From positions 248,001 through 312,000 of the forward strand of contig NZ_CP090370.1 in assembly GCF_021431965.1 (NCBI RefSeq): 64,000 nt of DNA, written 5' to 3'. A program made the position numbers and the translations under genes. Source of the stretch: Erythrobacter sp. SDW2. Lineage in GTDB: Bacteria > Pseudomonadota > Alphaproteobacteria > Sphingomonadales > Sphingomonadaceae. The notes below the pieces were generated by a model. That model searched no databases. It had not been told where the DNA came from and saw nothing but the letters and a program-made list of their open reading frames with translations. Shown here piece after piece: positions 15,860 to 23,945 of this stretch (position 1 is its first letter; each line of letters begins with the position of its first letter).

Positions 15860-17260
15860 ATGACGCACGCGCCTGCCTCTTCCCCAGCCTCGGCTTCCCC
15901 GTGGATGGCCGAGATCGCCGCCACCTTCCGGCTGGCGTGGCCGCTGGCGCTCGCCAACCTGCTGCAGATGCTTGTCCATGCCGTCGACGTGATCTTCGTC
16001 GCCCGGCTTGGCGAAATCGAACTGGCTGCCTCGGCGCTGGGGATCGCGCTGTTCGGCTTGCTGATGTGGGCATTCTCCGGCCTCACCGGCATCGTTGCCG
16101 CACTGATCGCGGAGGAGCTGGGCCGCAAGGGCCATGCAGTGCGCGAAGTGCGCCGTTCGGTGCGCATGGGGCTGTGGGTCGCGGTGGGTGCCGGCATGGT
16201 GGGGATGGCGCTGTGCTGGAACGGCGAGCGGTTGCTGCTGCTGACAGGCCAGACACCGCACCTCGCTGAACGTGCGGGCGATTTCCTGCAAGTCATCATG
16301 TGGGCGATGGTGCCGATGATCCTCGCCAATGTGTTGCGCAATTTCGTATCGGCACTGGGCCGGCCGATCTTTGCCACCGCCATCACCGGCGGAGCCTTGG
16401 GGGCAAGCCTGCTGTTCAACTGGATGTTCGTGTTCGGCAACCTCGGTGCGCCCGCGCTGGGGCTTGAGGGCTCGGCACTCGCCAGTGTGCTGACTTCGCT
16501 CTTCGTGCTGGCGAGCTACCTCGTAGCGATCCGCACCGATCGCCGCCTGCGCCGCTACCGTATCTTCGGCAACTGGTGGCGGCCCGAATGGTCGCGCCTC
16601 GTTGAAATCCTGCGGCTAGGCAGCCCGATCATGATCATCATCATCGCCGAGGCCGGACTGTTCAGCGGCGCAGCGCTGCTGATGGGCCGGATCGGCGCAT
16701 CGGAGCTGGCCGGACATACGGTCGCACTGCAAATTGCCGCGCTTGCCTTCCAGGTGCCGTTCGGCGTCGGGCAGGCAGCGACGATCCGGGTGGGGTATCA
16801 CTATGGTGCACGCAACCGGGAAGCTATCGGTCGCGCCGGCTGGGTCGGGCTGGCAATGGCGGCTGGCTTCATGGCTATCCCGGCTGCGCTGATGTTGTTC
16901 GCACCCTTGTTGTTGCTGCGTATCTACGTCGACCCGCTGGCACCCGAGAATGCGGCCATGGTCGGTTTCGCGGTGCAGTACATGCTGGTGGCGGCCGCCT
17001 TCCAACTGTTCGACGGGGTGCAAGCGGTAGCAGCCGGAGCCCTGCGTGGCTTGCAGGATACCCGCGCACCGATGTGGATCGCGATCTTCAGCTATTGGGT
17101 GCCTGGCTATGGCGTTGCCATCTGGCTCGGCTTCTACACCCCGCTGCAAGGGACCGGCGTATGGATCGGCCTTGCCACCGGCCTGGTCTTTGCAGCCTTC
17201 CTGCTGACCCGCCGCTGGGCGCGGCGCGAGGTGCTGGGCCTCACCGCAAAGGCCGGCTGA
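15860..17260 (+). CDS. MATE-family efflux transporter
   Basis: A 466-residue multidrug and toxin extrusion protein (PF01554) with about twelve membrane segments in two homologous MatE halves. Typical sequences are FRLAWPLALANLLQMLVHAVDVIFVARLGEIELAASALG at the start of half one, and EILRLGSPIMIIIIAEAGLFSGAALLMGRIG opening half two, with later AAGALRGLQDTRAPMWIAIFSYWVPGYG. The family exports cationic drugs or dyes in exchange for Na+ or H+. ATG 15860 gives MTHAPASSPAS and the normal length. An ATG at 15767 would add 31 proline- and glycine-rich residues without a clear ribosome binding site. No linked regulator is present; substrate not predictable. Confidence 0.9.
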   Translation: MTHAPASSPASASPWMAEIAATFRLAWPLALANLLQMLVHAVDVIFVARLGEIELAASALGIALFGLLMWAFSGLTGIVAALIAEELGRKGHAVREVRRSVRMGLWVAVGAGMVGMALCWNGERLLLLTGQTPHLAERAGDFLQVIMWAMVPMILANVLRNFVSALGRPIFATAITGGALGASLLFNWMFVFGNLGAPALGLEGSALASVLTSLFVLASYLVAIRTDRRLRRYRIFGNWWRPEWSRLVEILRLGSPIMIIIIAEAGLFSGAALLMGRIGASELAGHTVALQIAALAFQVPFGVGQAATIRVGYHYGARNREAIGRAGWVGLAMAAGFMAIPAALMLFAPLLLLRIYVDPLAPENAAMVGFAVQYMLVAAAFQLFDGVQAVAAGALRGLQDTRAPMWIAIFSYWVPGYGVAIWLGFYTPLQGTGVWIGLATGLVFAAFLLTRRWARREVLGLTAKAG

Positions 17261-17288
17261 AAGGCAAAAAATTTTTGCCGCCCGGTTG

Positions 17289-17316
17289 TTGACTCTCCCT
17301 CGCCGCACACCCATCT
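17289..17316 (+). promoter_or_regulatory. RpoH-like heat-shock promoter of groESL
   Basis: TTGACT at 17289-17294 and CCCATCT at 17310-17316, separated by 15 bases. The CCCAT core of the -10 resembles the sigma32 consensus CCCCATnT used in alphaproteobacteria. It lies just upstream of the CIRCE element, so the operon appears under both sigma32 and HrcA control. Confidence 0.6.
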
Positions 17317-17324
17317 GCGCCGCG

Positions 17325-17351
17325 TTGGCACTCTCATGGTGGGAGTGCCAA
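17325..17351. promoter_or_regulatory. CIRCE operator (HrcA binding site)
   Basis: TTGGCACTC-N9-GAGTGCCAA, a perfect 9-bp inverted repeat matching the CIRCE consensus TTAGCACTC-N9-GAGTGCTAA except for one symmetric change. It is located 35 bases before the groES ATG, where HrcA would repress the chaperonin operon. Confidence 0.95.
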
Positions 17352-17386
17352 GCGCATTCCAACCTTTCAAACGAAGAGGTCACATC

Positions 17387-17674
17387 ATGGCATTTCGTCC
17401 GCTGCACGACCGCGTCCTGGTCCGTCGCATCGAAGCCGAAGAAAAGACCGCCGGCGGGATCATCATTCCCGACAGCGCCAAGGAAAAGCCGAGCGAAGGC
17501 GAGATCGTTGCCATCGGCGACGGCGCCCGCGACGACGATGGCGAGCGTATCCCGCTCGACGTCAAGACCGGCGACCGCGTGCTGTTCGGCAAGTGGTCCG
17601 GCACCGAAGTGACGGTCGACGGCCAGGAGCTGCTGATCATGAAGGAAAGCGACATCATGGGCGTGATCAGCTGA
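17387..17674 (+). CDS. groES: Co-chaperonin GroES
   Basis: A 95-residue GroES (Cpn10) that caps the GroEL ring. It starts [20 protein letters not shown], with the mobile loop [18 protein letters not shown] (about residues 17-34) and ends [12 protein letters not shown] 17387 follows an AAGAGGT ribosome binding site; the frame runs further upstream through the CIRCE region but that part is non-coding. It is separated from groEL by 117 bases that contain two palindromic repeats. Confidence 0.98.
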   Translation: MAFRPLHDRVLVRRIEAEEKTAGGIIIPDSAKEKPSEGEIVAIGDGARDDDGERIPLDVKTGDRVLFGKWSGTEVTVDGQELLIMKESDIMGVIS

Positions 17675-17682
17675 TCACGCAC

Positions 17683-19429
<1,747 letters not shown>

Positions 19430-19449
19430 CGATCCCCAACAGGATCGTC

Positions 19450-19546
19450 ACCCCGGACTTGCATGCCCCGGACTTGATCCGGGGATCCGGGGTCTCATAC
19501 CGCTGGGTCAGACCCAGCCGAGAGAGATCCCAGCTTTCGCTGGGAT
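19450..19546. repeat. Nested palindromic repeat cluster downstream of groEL
   Basis: A nested pair: outer ACCCCGGA (19450-19457) with TCCGGGGT (19486-19493) enclosing inner CCCCGGA-CTTGA-TCCGGGG (19466-19484). Then GCTGGGTC/GACCCAGC at about 19502-19518, and ATCCCAGC-TTTC-GCTGGGAT (19527-19546). The inner 19-base unit recurs in reverse complement at 47953-47971. Of the 182-base gap before the next gene, the remainder is the terminator. Confidence 0.85.
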
Positions 19547-19558
19547 GACGGAAACAGG

Positions 19559-19587
19559 AAAGGGCCGGGAGCGATCCCGGCCCTTTT
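19559..19587. terminator. Terminator between groEL and the MauE-like gene
   Basis: Stem AAGGGCCGGGA / TCCCGGCCCTT with GCGA loop, followed by TTTGCTTTTTC on the plus strand and TTCCTGTTTCC on the minus strand, so it probably serves both convergent transcripts. Confidence 0.88.
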
Positions 19588-19611
19588 GCTTTTTCGGCGA
19601 TATTCGGATCC

Positions 19612-20358
19612 TCACATCGCCATCGGTTTGGCCAGCATCCACACGGCCATGCCGATCATGAAGAGGTTCTCGGTCAGCGAGACGAAACCGAGCGGCACAT
19701 TGCTGTCGCCGCCGACACAGGCGCATTTGAGCTCGCGGCGGTCGACATAGACCGCCTTGAACACGCTCGCTGCGCCCACGGTGCCGATGAACAGCGCCAC
19801 CGGGATCGACAGCCAGTCGAACGCATGCGCCGTCATCAATACGCCCGCCAGCCCTTCGGCGAAGGGGTAGATATAGGCGTAGGGCACCCAGCGCCGCGCC
19901 AGCAGGTCGTAGTTGAGGAACATGGTCGAGAAGCTCTCGACATCGCGCAGCTTGAGATAGGCGAGGCCGCACATGGAGAAGCTGACGAACCATTCCGCCG
20001 ACAGCACCGAGATCGGCTGGCCCGTCGCGACATAGGCGGCAGCGACCGCCATCAGCGCCATCATCGCGAACAGGGCGATGACCGGGCGATAGGTGGTCTC
20101 GCCCTTCTCCAGCACACGGCGGCCGAAGTGCTTGCGCAAATCGATATAGCCACCGATCCTTTCATTGCCGATCCATGCCTGCGGAGTGGTCGCGACGTCA
20201 TGCTGCGCCTTGAAGGCATCGGTCTCCTCGCGGGTCAGCAAGGGATGGTCCTCGACCTCATAACCTTCGCTCTCGAGCAGCCATTTGGCCTTGAGGCCCG
20301 AGGGGCAGAGGTGGTCCGGCAGGACCATGCGATAGAGCGTTGCGGTCTTGCCGGTCAT
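19612..20358 (-). CDS. Glutaredoxin-like/MauE-type membrane redox protein of the copper locus
   Basis: A 248-residue two-domain protein. Residues 1-85 form a glutaredoxin-like domain with the redox motif HLCPSG (C18, CxxG rather than CxxC) and the cis-Pro loop VATTPQAWIGNERIGGY. Residues 90-248 are a MauE/DoxX-like domain with four membrane segments and a C-terminal CACVGGDSNVPLGF loop. MauE-like proteins are linked to disulfide or periplasmic maturation. Its start overlaps the csoR stop by 4 bases (ATGA type), so the two are co-transcribed and it is probably copper-induced. Role inferred: thiol redox or assembly of the copper-handling proteins. Actual reaction unknown. Confidence 0.75.
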   Translation of the reverse strand: MTGKTATLYRMVLPDHLCPSGLKAKWLLESEGYEVEDHPLLTREETDAFKAQHDVATTPQAWIGNERIGGYIDLRKHFGRRVLEKGETTYRPVIALFAMMALMAVAAAYVATGQPISVLSAEWFVSFSMCGLAYLKLRDVESFSTMFLNYDLLARRWVPYAYIYPFAEGLAGVLMTAHAFDWLSIPVALFIGTVGAASVFKAVYVDRRELKCACVGGDSNVPLGFVSLTENLFMIGMAVWMLAKPMAM

Positions 20359-20639
20359 TTGCGTGTCCTTTCGATCAGGTCGATCAGCTCGGAGAATTTC
20401 TCGCGCTGGTCGGCCTCGTCGCCCGAGGCGATGGCCGAGGCGACGCAGGATGCCGCGTGGCGCTTGAGCACTTCGCTTTCGACCTTGGCCAGCGCGGACT
20501 TGATCGCGGCGATCTGGGTCAGCACGTCGATGCAGTAACGGTCCTGCTCAATCATGCGAACCACGCCCTGGACCTGCCCTGCAATGCGGTTAAGCCGGTT
20601 GACGGTGCTCTTCGTATCCTTGCAATGCGGTTCCGACAT
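20355..20639 (-). CDS. csoR: CsoR-type copper-sensing repressor
   Basis: A 94-residue all-helical CsoR/RcnR-family repressor (PF02583). The Cu(I) ligand triad is complete and in canonical spacing: C36 (RYCIDVL), H61 and C65 (RHAASC), matching the C-H-x3-C pattern of copper-type members rather than nickel (RcnR) or formaldehyde (FrmR) types. The N-terminus STVNRLNRIAGQVQGVVRMIEQDR is the DNA-facing helix. ATG 20639 is preferred; the frame continues to a TTG at 20660 inside the operator. It is divergent from copA, with a CsoR box in the 50-base gap, and co-transcribed with the MauE-like gene. Confidence 0.92.
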   Translation of the reverse strand: MSEPHCKDTKSTVNRLNRIAGQVQGVVRMIEQDRYCIDVLTQIAAIKSALAKVESEVLKRHAASCVASAIASGDEADQREKFSELIDLIERTRK

Positions 20640-20654
20640 GGCCGAAAGACCCTC

Positions 20655-20683
20655 TTTCAATATACCCTATGGGGGTATATATA
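20655..20683 (+). promoter_or_regulatory. copA promoter with CsoR box in the spacer
   Basis: TTTCAA (20655-20660), 17 bases, TATATA (20678-20683). The 17-base spacer is almost entirely the operator-like TATACCC-TATGG-GGGTATA (20661-20679), a G-tract inverted repeat of the CsoR type. The predicted start is about 7 bases after the -10, at the copA ATG (20690), implying a leaderless transcript. Confidence 0.75.
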
Positions 20684-20689
20684 GGCGCC

Positions 20690-22417
20690 ATGAACAGAAT
20701 CATCAAGTCTGCCCCGGTCACCTTGTCCCGCCGCGGCCTTATCACCAGCACCGCTGCGCTCGCTGCTGCCTCGGCCCTGCCCGTCCCGGCCTGGGCCAAG
20801 GGCGGATCGATGCACGGTCACGAGGCGAAGAAAGGCTTCGGCACCTATTCGGGTGAGGATATTCGCCTCGGCATCGGCCATGCCAAGTTCTCGACGGGGG
20901 GCCGCAGCGGGCACGCAATTGCGGTCGACGGGATGATCCCTGGCCCGCTGATCCGGCTCAGGGAAGGGCAGAACGTGCGGCTGCACGTCACCAACAACCT
21001 CGACGAGGACAGCTCGATCCACTGGCACGGGCTGCTGCTGCCGTTCCAGTTCGACGGCGTACCCGGCGTCAGCTTCCCCGGGATCAAGCCGGGCGAGACC
21101 TTCACCTATGAATTCCCGATCCGGCAGGCCGGCACCTATTGGTGGCACAGCCATTCGGGCCTGCAGGAGCAGATGGGGCATTACGGCCCGATCATCATCG
21201 AGCCCAAGGACGGCTCGGACAATCGCTTCGACCGCGACTATGTCGTGCTGCTGAGCGAGTTCACCCCGCTTCATCCGCACGAGATCATGCGCAAGCTCAA
21301 GGTCGGCGAGCATTACTTCAACCGCGACATGATGACCGCGACCGAAGGCGAGATGTCGGGCGAAGAACGCCGCATGTGGGGCGCGATGCGAATGAACCCT
21401 CGCGACATCGCCGACGTCAACGGCACGACCTACACCTATCTCATCAACGGTCACGGCCCGGCAGATAATCTCGAATACCTGTTCAAGCCGGGCGAGAAGG
21501 TGCGGCTGCGCATCATCAACGGCTCGGCCATGAGCTTCTTCAACATCCGCATTCCGGGCGTGCCGATGACAGTCATCCAGGCCGACGGGCAGGATGTGAA
21601 GGAGGTCACCGTCGACGAGCTCCAGATCGGCACCGCCGAAACCTATGACGTCGTCGTCACCCCGCCCGACGGCAGCCACGCGTTGGTGGCCGAGGCGATG
21701 GACCGCAGCGGCATCGGCGTGGCCAGCCTGACCTCGCATCCGGGCCACAAGGCGACCGCGCCTGGCCTGCGCGAAGTGCCGACGCTGACCATGGCCGATA
21801 TGGGCATGGGCGGGATGGATCATGGCGATGGCGGCCACGGTGGCATGGACCACTCCATGCGCGACAAGTCGCTGGTGCCGCCCGATGTCGAAGTCGGCCC
21901 CGGCGTCGATATGATCGCGCCGATGCCGGTCGACCGGATGGACTTCCCCGGGCTCGGCCTCGACAATGTGCCGCACCGGGTGCTGCGCTACACCGATCTC
22001 AGGTCGAAAACGATGAACCCGCACCGGATGCCCGAGCGGACCATGCAGATCCACCTGACCGGCAATATGGAACGGTACATGTGGAGCTTCGACGGCAAGA
22101 AGTTCACCGCCGTCACCGACGATCCGATCCGCTTCGCCTATAACGAACGGGTCCGGGTCAAGCTCGTCAACGACACCATGATGGCGCACCCGATCCACCT
22201 GCACGGCCATTTCTTCGAGCTGGTCAACGGCAAGGACCCGCACGACATGTTCCAGCCGCGCAAGCATACGGTGATCGTCCAGCCGGGCGGCAGCGCGACC
22301 TTCGACCTGACCGCCGACGAGCCGGGGGACTGGGCCTTCCACTGCCACCTGCTATATCACATGCACGCCGGGATGATGCAGGTGGTGACGGTGCGGCCGT
22401 TCCCGGAGAAGGCATGA
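20690..22417 (+). CDS. copA: Multicopper oxidase CopA, copper resistance
   Basis: A 575-residue periplasmic multicopper oxidase of the PcoA/CopA type that oxidises Cu(I) and sequesters copper. It has a twin-arginine signal (SRRGLITS at residues 13-20, then a hydrophobic stretch ending PVPAWA). Copper-binding motifs occur in order: HWHG (111-114), WWHSHSG (about 151-157), HPIHLHGHFF near residue 503, and HCHLLYHMHAGM near residue 553 (containing the type 1 site Cys and axial Met). A Met/His-rich insert (MADMGMGGMDHGDGGHGGMDH) sits around residue 370, the usual copper-binding loop. ATG 20690 is just after the promoter. Its TGA overlaps the copB ATG. Confidence 0.93.
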   Translation: MNRIIKSAPVTLSRRGLITSTAALAAASALPVPAWAKGGSMHGHEAKKGFGTYSGEDIRLGIGHAKFSTGGRSGHAIAVDGMIPGPLIRLREGQNVRLHVTNNLDEDSSIHWHGLLLPFQFDGVPGVSFPGIKPGETFTYEFPIRQAGTYWWHSHSGLQEQMGHYGPIIIEPKDGSDNRFDRDYVVLLSEFTPLHPHEIMRKLKVGEHYFNRDMMTATEGEMSGEERRMWGAMRMNPRDIADVNGTTYTYLINGHGPADNLEYLFKPGEKVRLRIINGSAMSFFNIRIPGVPMTVIQADGQDVKEVTVDELQIGTAETYDVVVTPPDGSHALVAEAMDRSGIGVASLTSHPGHKATAPGLREVPTLTMADMGMGGMDHGDGGHGGMDHSMRDKSLVPPDVEVGPGVDMIAPMPVDRMDFPGLGLDNVPHRVLRYTDLRSKTMNPHRMPERTMQIHLTGNMERYMWSFDGKKFTAVTDDPIRFAYNERVRVKLVNDTMMAHPIHLHGHFFELVNGKDPHDMFQPRKHTVIVQPGGSATFDLTADEPGDWAFHCHLLYHMHAGMMQVVTVRPFPEKA

Positions 22418-23355
22418 TGCGAACCGCCCGTCTCGCGCTCCCGCTGCTGGCGCTGGCGCTGGCAGCGCCGCTTGCCGCACAGGATCACGGATCGCATGAC
22501 CCGCATGCCGGGCACGACATGCCGCCGGCCGCCACGCCTGCGCCTCCGCCCGCCGAGCCCATGGACCACGGGGACATGGACCACGGCGAGATGGATCACG
22601 GCGCTCCGGCTGCCGACGTTCCGCCTCCCGCCGCCACCTTCGAAGGCCCGCGCCATGCCGCCGACGCGATATGGGGCGAGCAGGCCATGGCGCCTTCGCG
22701 CAAGAAGCTTGGCGAAGAGCATGGCAGCATGACCACCGGCGTGCTGCTGGTCGAGCGGCTCGAAGCGCGGGTGAAGAGCGGTGAGGACGGCTTCGTCTGG
22801 GACGCGCAGGGCTGGTGGGGCAGCGATCTCGACAAGCTGTTCGTCAAGACCGAAGGCGAAGGCGAACCGGGCGGCGCGGTCGAGGATGCCGAAGTCCAGC
22901 TGCTCTATAGCCGCGCCATCGGGCCGTTCTTCGACTTGCAGGCGGGGGCGCGGCTAGATCTCGAGCCGGAGAGCCGCAGTCACCTCGTGCTCGGTGTACA
23001 GGGACTCGCGCCCTACATGTTCCATGTCGATGGGGCGCTGTTCCTGTCCGACCGGGGCGATCTGACGGCGCGGCTGGAAGGCGAGTACGACCAGAAGATC
23101 ACCCAGAGCCTGATTCTCCAGCCGCGCGCCGAACTGGAGCTGGCGGCCCAGGACATTCCCGAACGCGATCTCGGTGCCGGTTTCACCAAGCTCGAAGCCG
23201 GGCTGCGGCTCCGCTACGAAATCGTGCGCGAATTCGCCCCTTATGTCGGCGTGGAATACGAGGCAAAGCTGGGCCAGAGCGCCGATATCGCCCGCGCGCA
23301 AGGCGAGGACCCGGACGGTTTCGCCGTGGTGCTGGGCGTGCGAACCTGGTTCTGA
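22414..23355 (+). CDS. copB: Copper resistance outer-membrane protein CopB
   Basis: A 313-residue CopB/PcoB family protein (PF05275). It has a cleavable signal (residues 1-22, ending LAAQ), then a Met/His-rich region with repeated MDHG units (about residues 50-63), and a C-terminal beta-barrel of about 220 residues from WGEQAMAPSRKKLGEEHG to the terminal RTWF with aromatic C-terminal residue. The ATG overlaps the copA stop (ATGATG), and a second ATG follows directly. Expected to bind or export copper across the outer membrane together with CopA. Confidence 0.92.
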   Translation: MMRTARLALPLLALALAAPLAAQDHGSHDPHAGHDMPPAATPAPPPAEPMDHGDMDHGEMDHGAPAADVPPPAATFEGPRHAADAIWGEQAMAPSRKKLGEEHGSMTTGVLLVERLEARVKSGEDGFVWDAQGWWGSDLDKLFVKTEGEGEPGGAVEDAEVQLLYSRAIGPFFDLQAGARLDLEPESRSHLVLGVQGLAPYMFHVDGALFLSDRGDLTARLEGEYDQKITQSLILQPRAELELAAQDIPERDLGAGFTKLEAGLRLRYEIVREFAPYVGVEYEAKLGQSADIARAQGEDPDGFAVVLGVRTWF

Positions 23356-23467
23356 CGCAGCGCGACCCGGCGCCGAACACAATTCATGCTTAGGAAACGG
23401 CCGTACAGGACCCAACCGCGCGGTGGGCCGTTGTTTTCCCGACACCCGCAATCAGGAGAACCAATCC

Positions 23468-23875
23468 ATGCGACTTCCGCAAAACGCCCATGTCGCCGTC
23501 GTCGACGGCACACAGTTCCGCTTGTTCCGGAACACCGGTCGGGGCGACGCAATCAAGCTGGAGGGCATTTCGGCCGACGAGGTCGATGCAACCAACAAGA
23601 GCGCCGGCATCCGCGATCATGAAGCGACCAACCGCAATGACGGCGGCCGGCATCTCGAGGAATTGAGCCATGCGGCGGGCGTCGCCGAAAGGCTCAACAG
23701 CATGGCGATCGCCGGCACGATCGAGAAGATCGCGATCATCGCCGATCCCTCGAGTCTGGGCGAGATGCGGCGGCACTACCACACCGAGCTGCAGAATGCG
23801 CTGGTCGGCGAGATTGATTCGACCCTGACCAACAGTGCAGTCGAAGAAATCGTTCGCGCTTTGGAAGAGGCGTAA
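23468..23875 (+). CDS. Host-attachment-family protein (PF10116-like)
   Basis: A 135-residue soluble protein resembling the 'protein required for attachment to host cells' family, a group now linked to archaeo-eukaryotic release-factor-like folds. It begins with LPQNAHVAVVDGTQFRLFRNTG (the VVDG-x-x-A/R-x-x-F pattern), and has AGTIEKIAIIADPSSLGEMRRHYHTELQNALVGEIDSTLTN near the end. ATG 23468 has a CAGGAGAACCAATCC ribosome binding site; the frame is open further upstream but without one. It lies 112 bases after copB on the same strand. The family name is historic; the real activity is unknown, and no link to copper is established. Confidence 0.75.
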   Translation: MRLPQNAHVAVVDGTQFRLFRNTGRGDAIKLEGISADEVDATNKSAGIRDHEATNRNDGGRHLEELSHAAGVAERLNSMAIAGTIEKIAIIADPSSLGEMRRHYHTELQNALVGEIDSTLTNSAVEEIVRALEEA

Positions 23876-23895
23876 CGAGCAGCACAAACAACGTT

Positions 23896-23934
23896 AGGGG
23901 GCGGCGCAGCAGCGATGCTCGCCCGCCCCCTTTT
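23896..23934 (+). terminator. Terminator after the host-attachment-family gene
   Basis: Stem AGGGGGCGG/CCGCCCCCT around an 18-base loop, followed by TTTCG; sits between convergent genes. Confidence 0.8.
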
Positions 23935-23945
23935 CGTCTGCCGGC

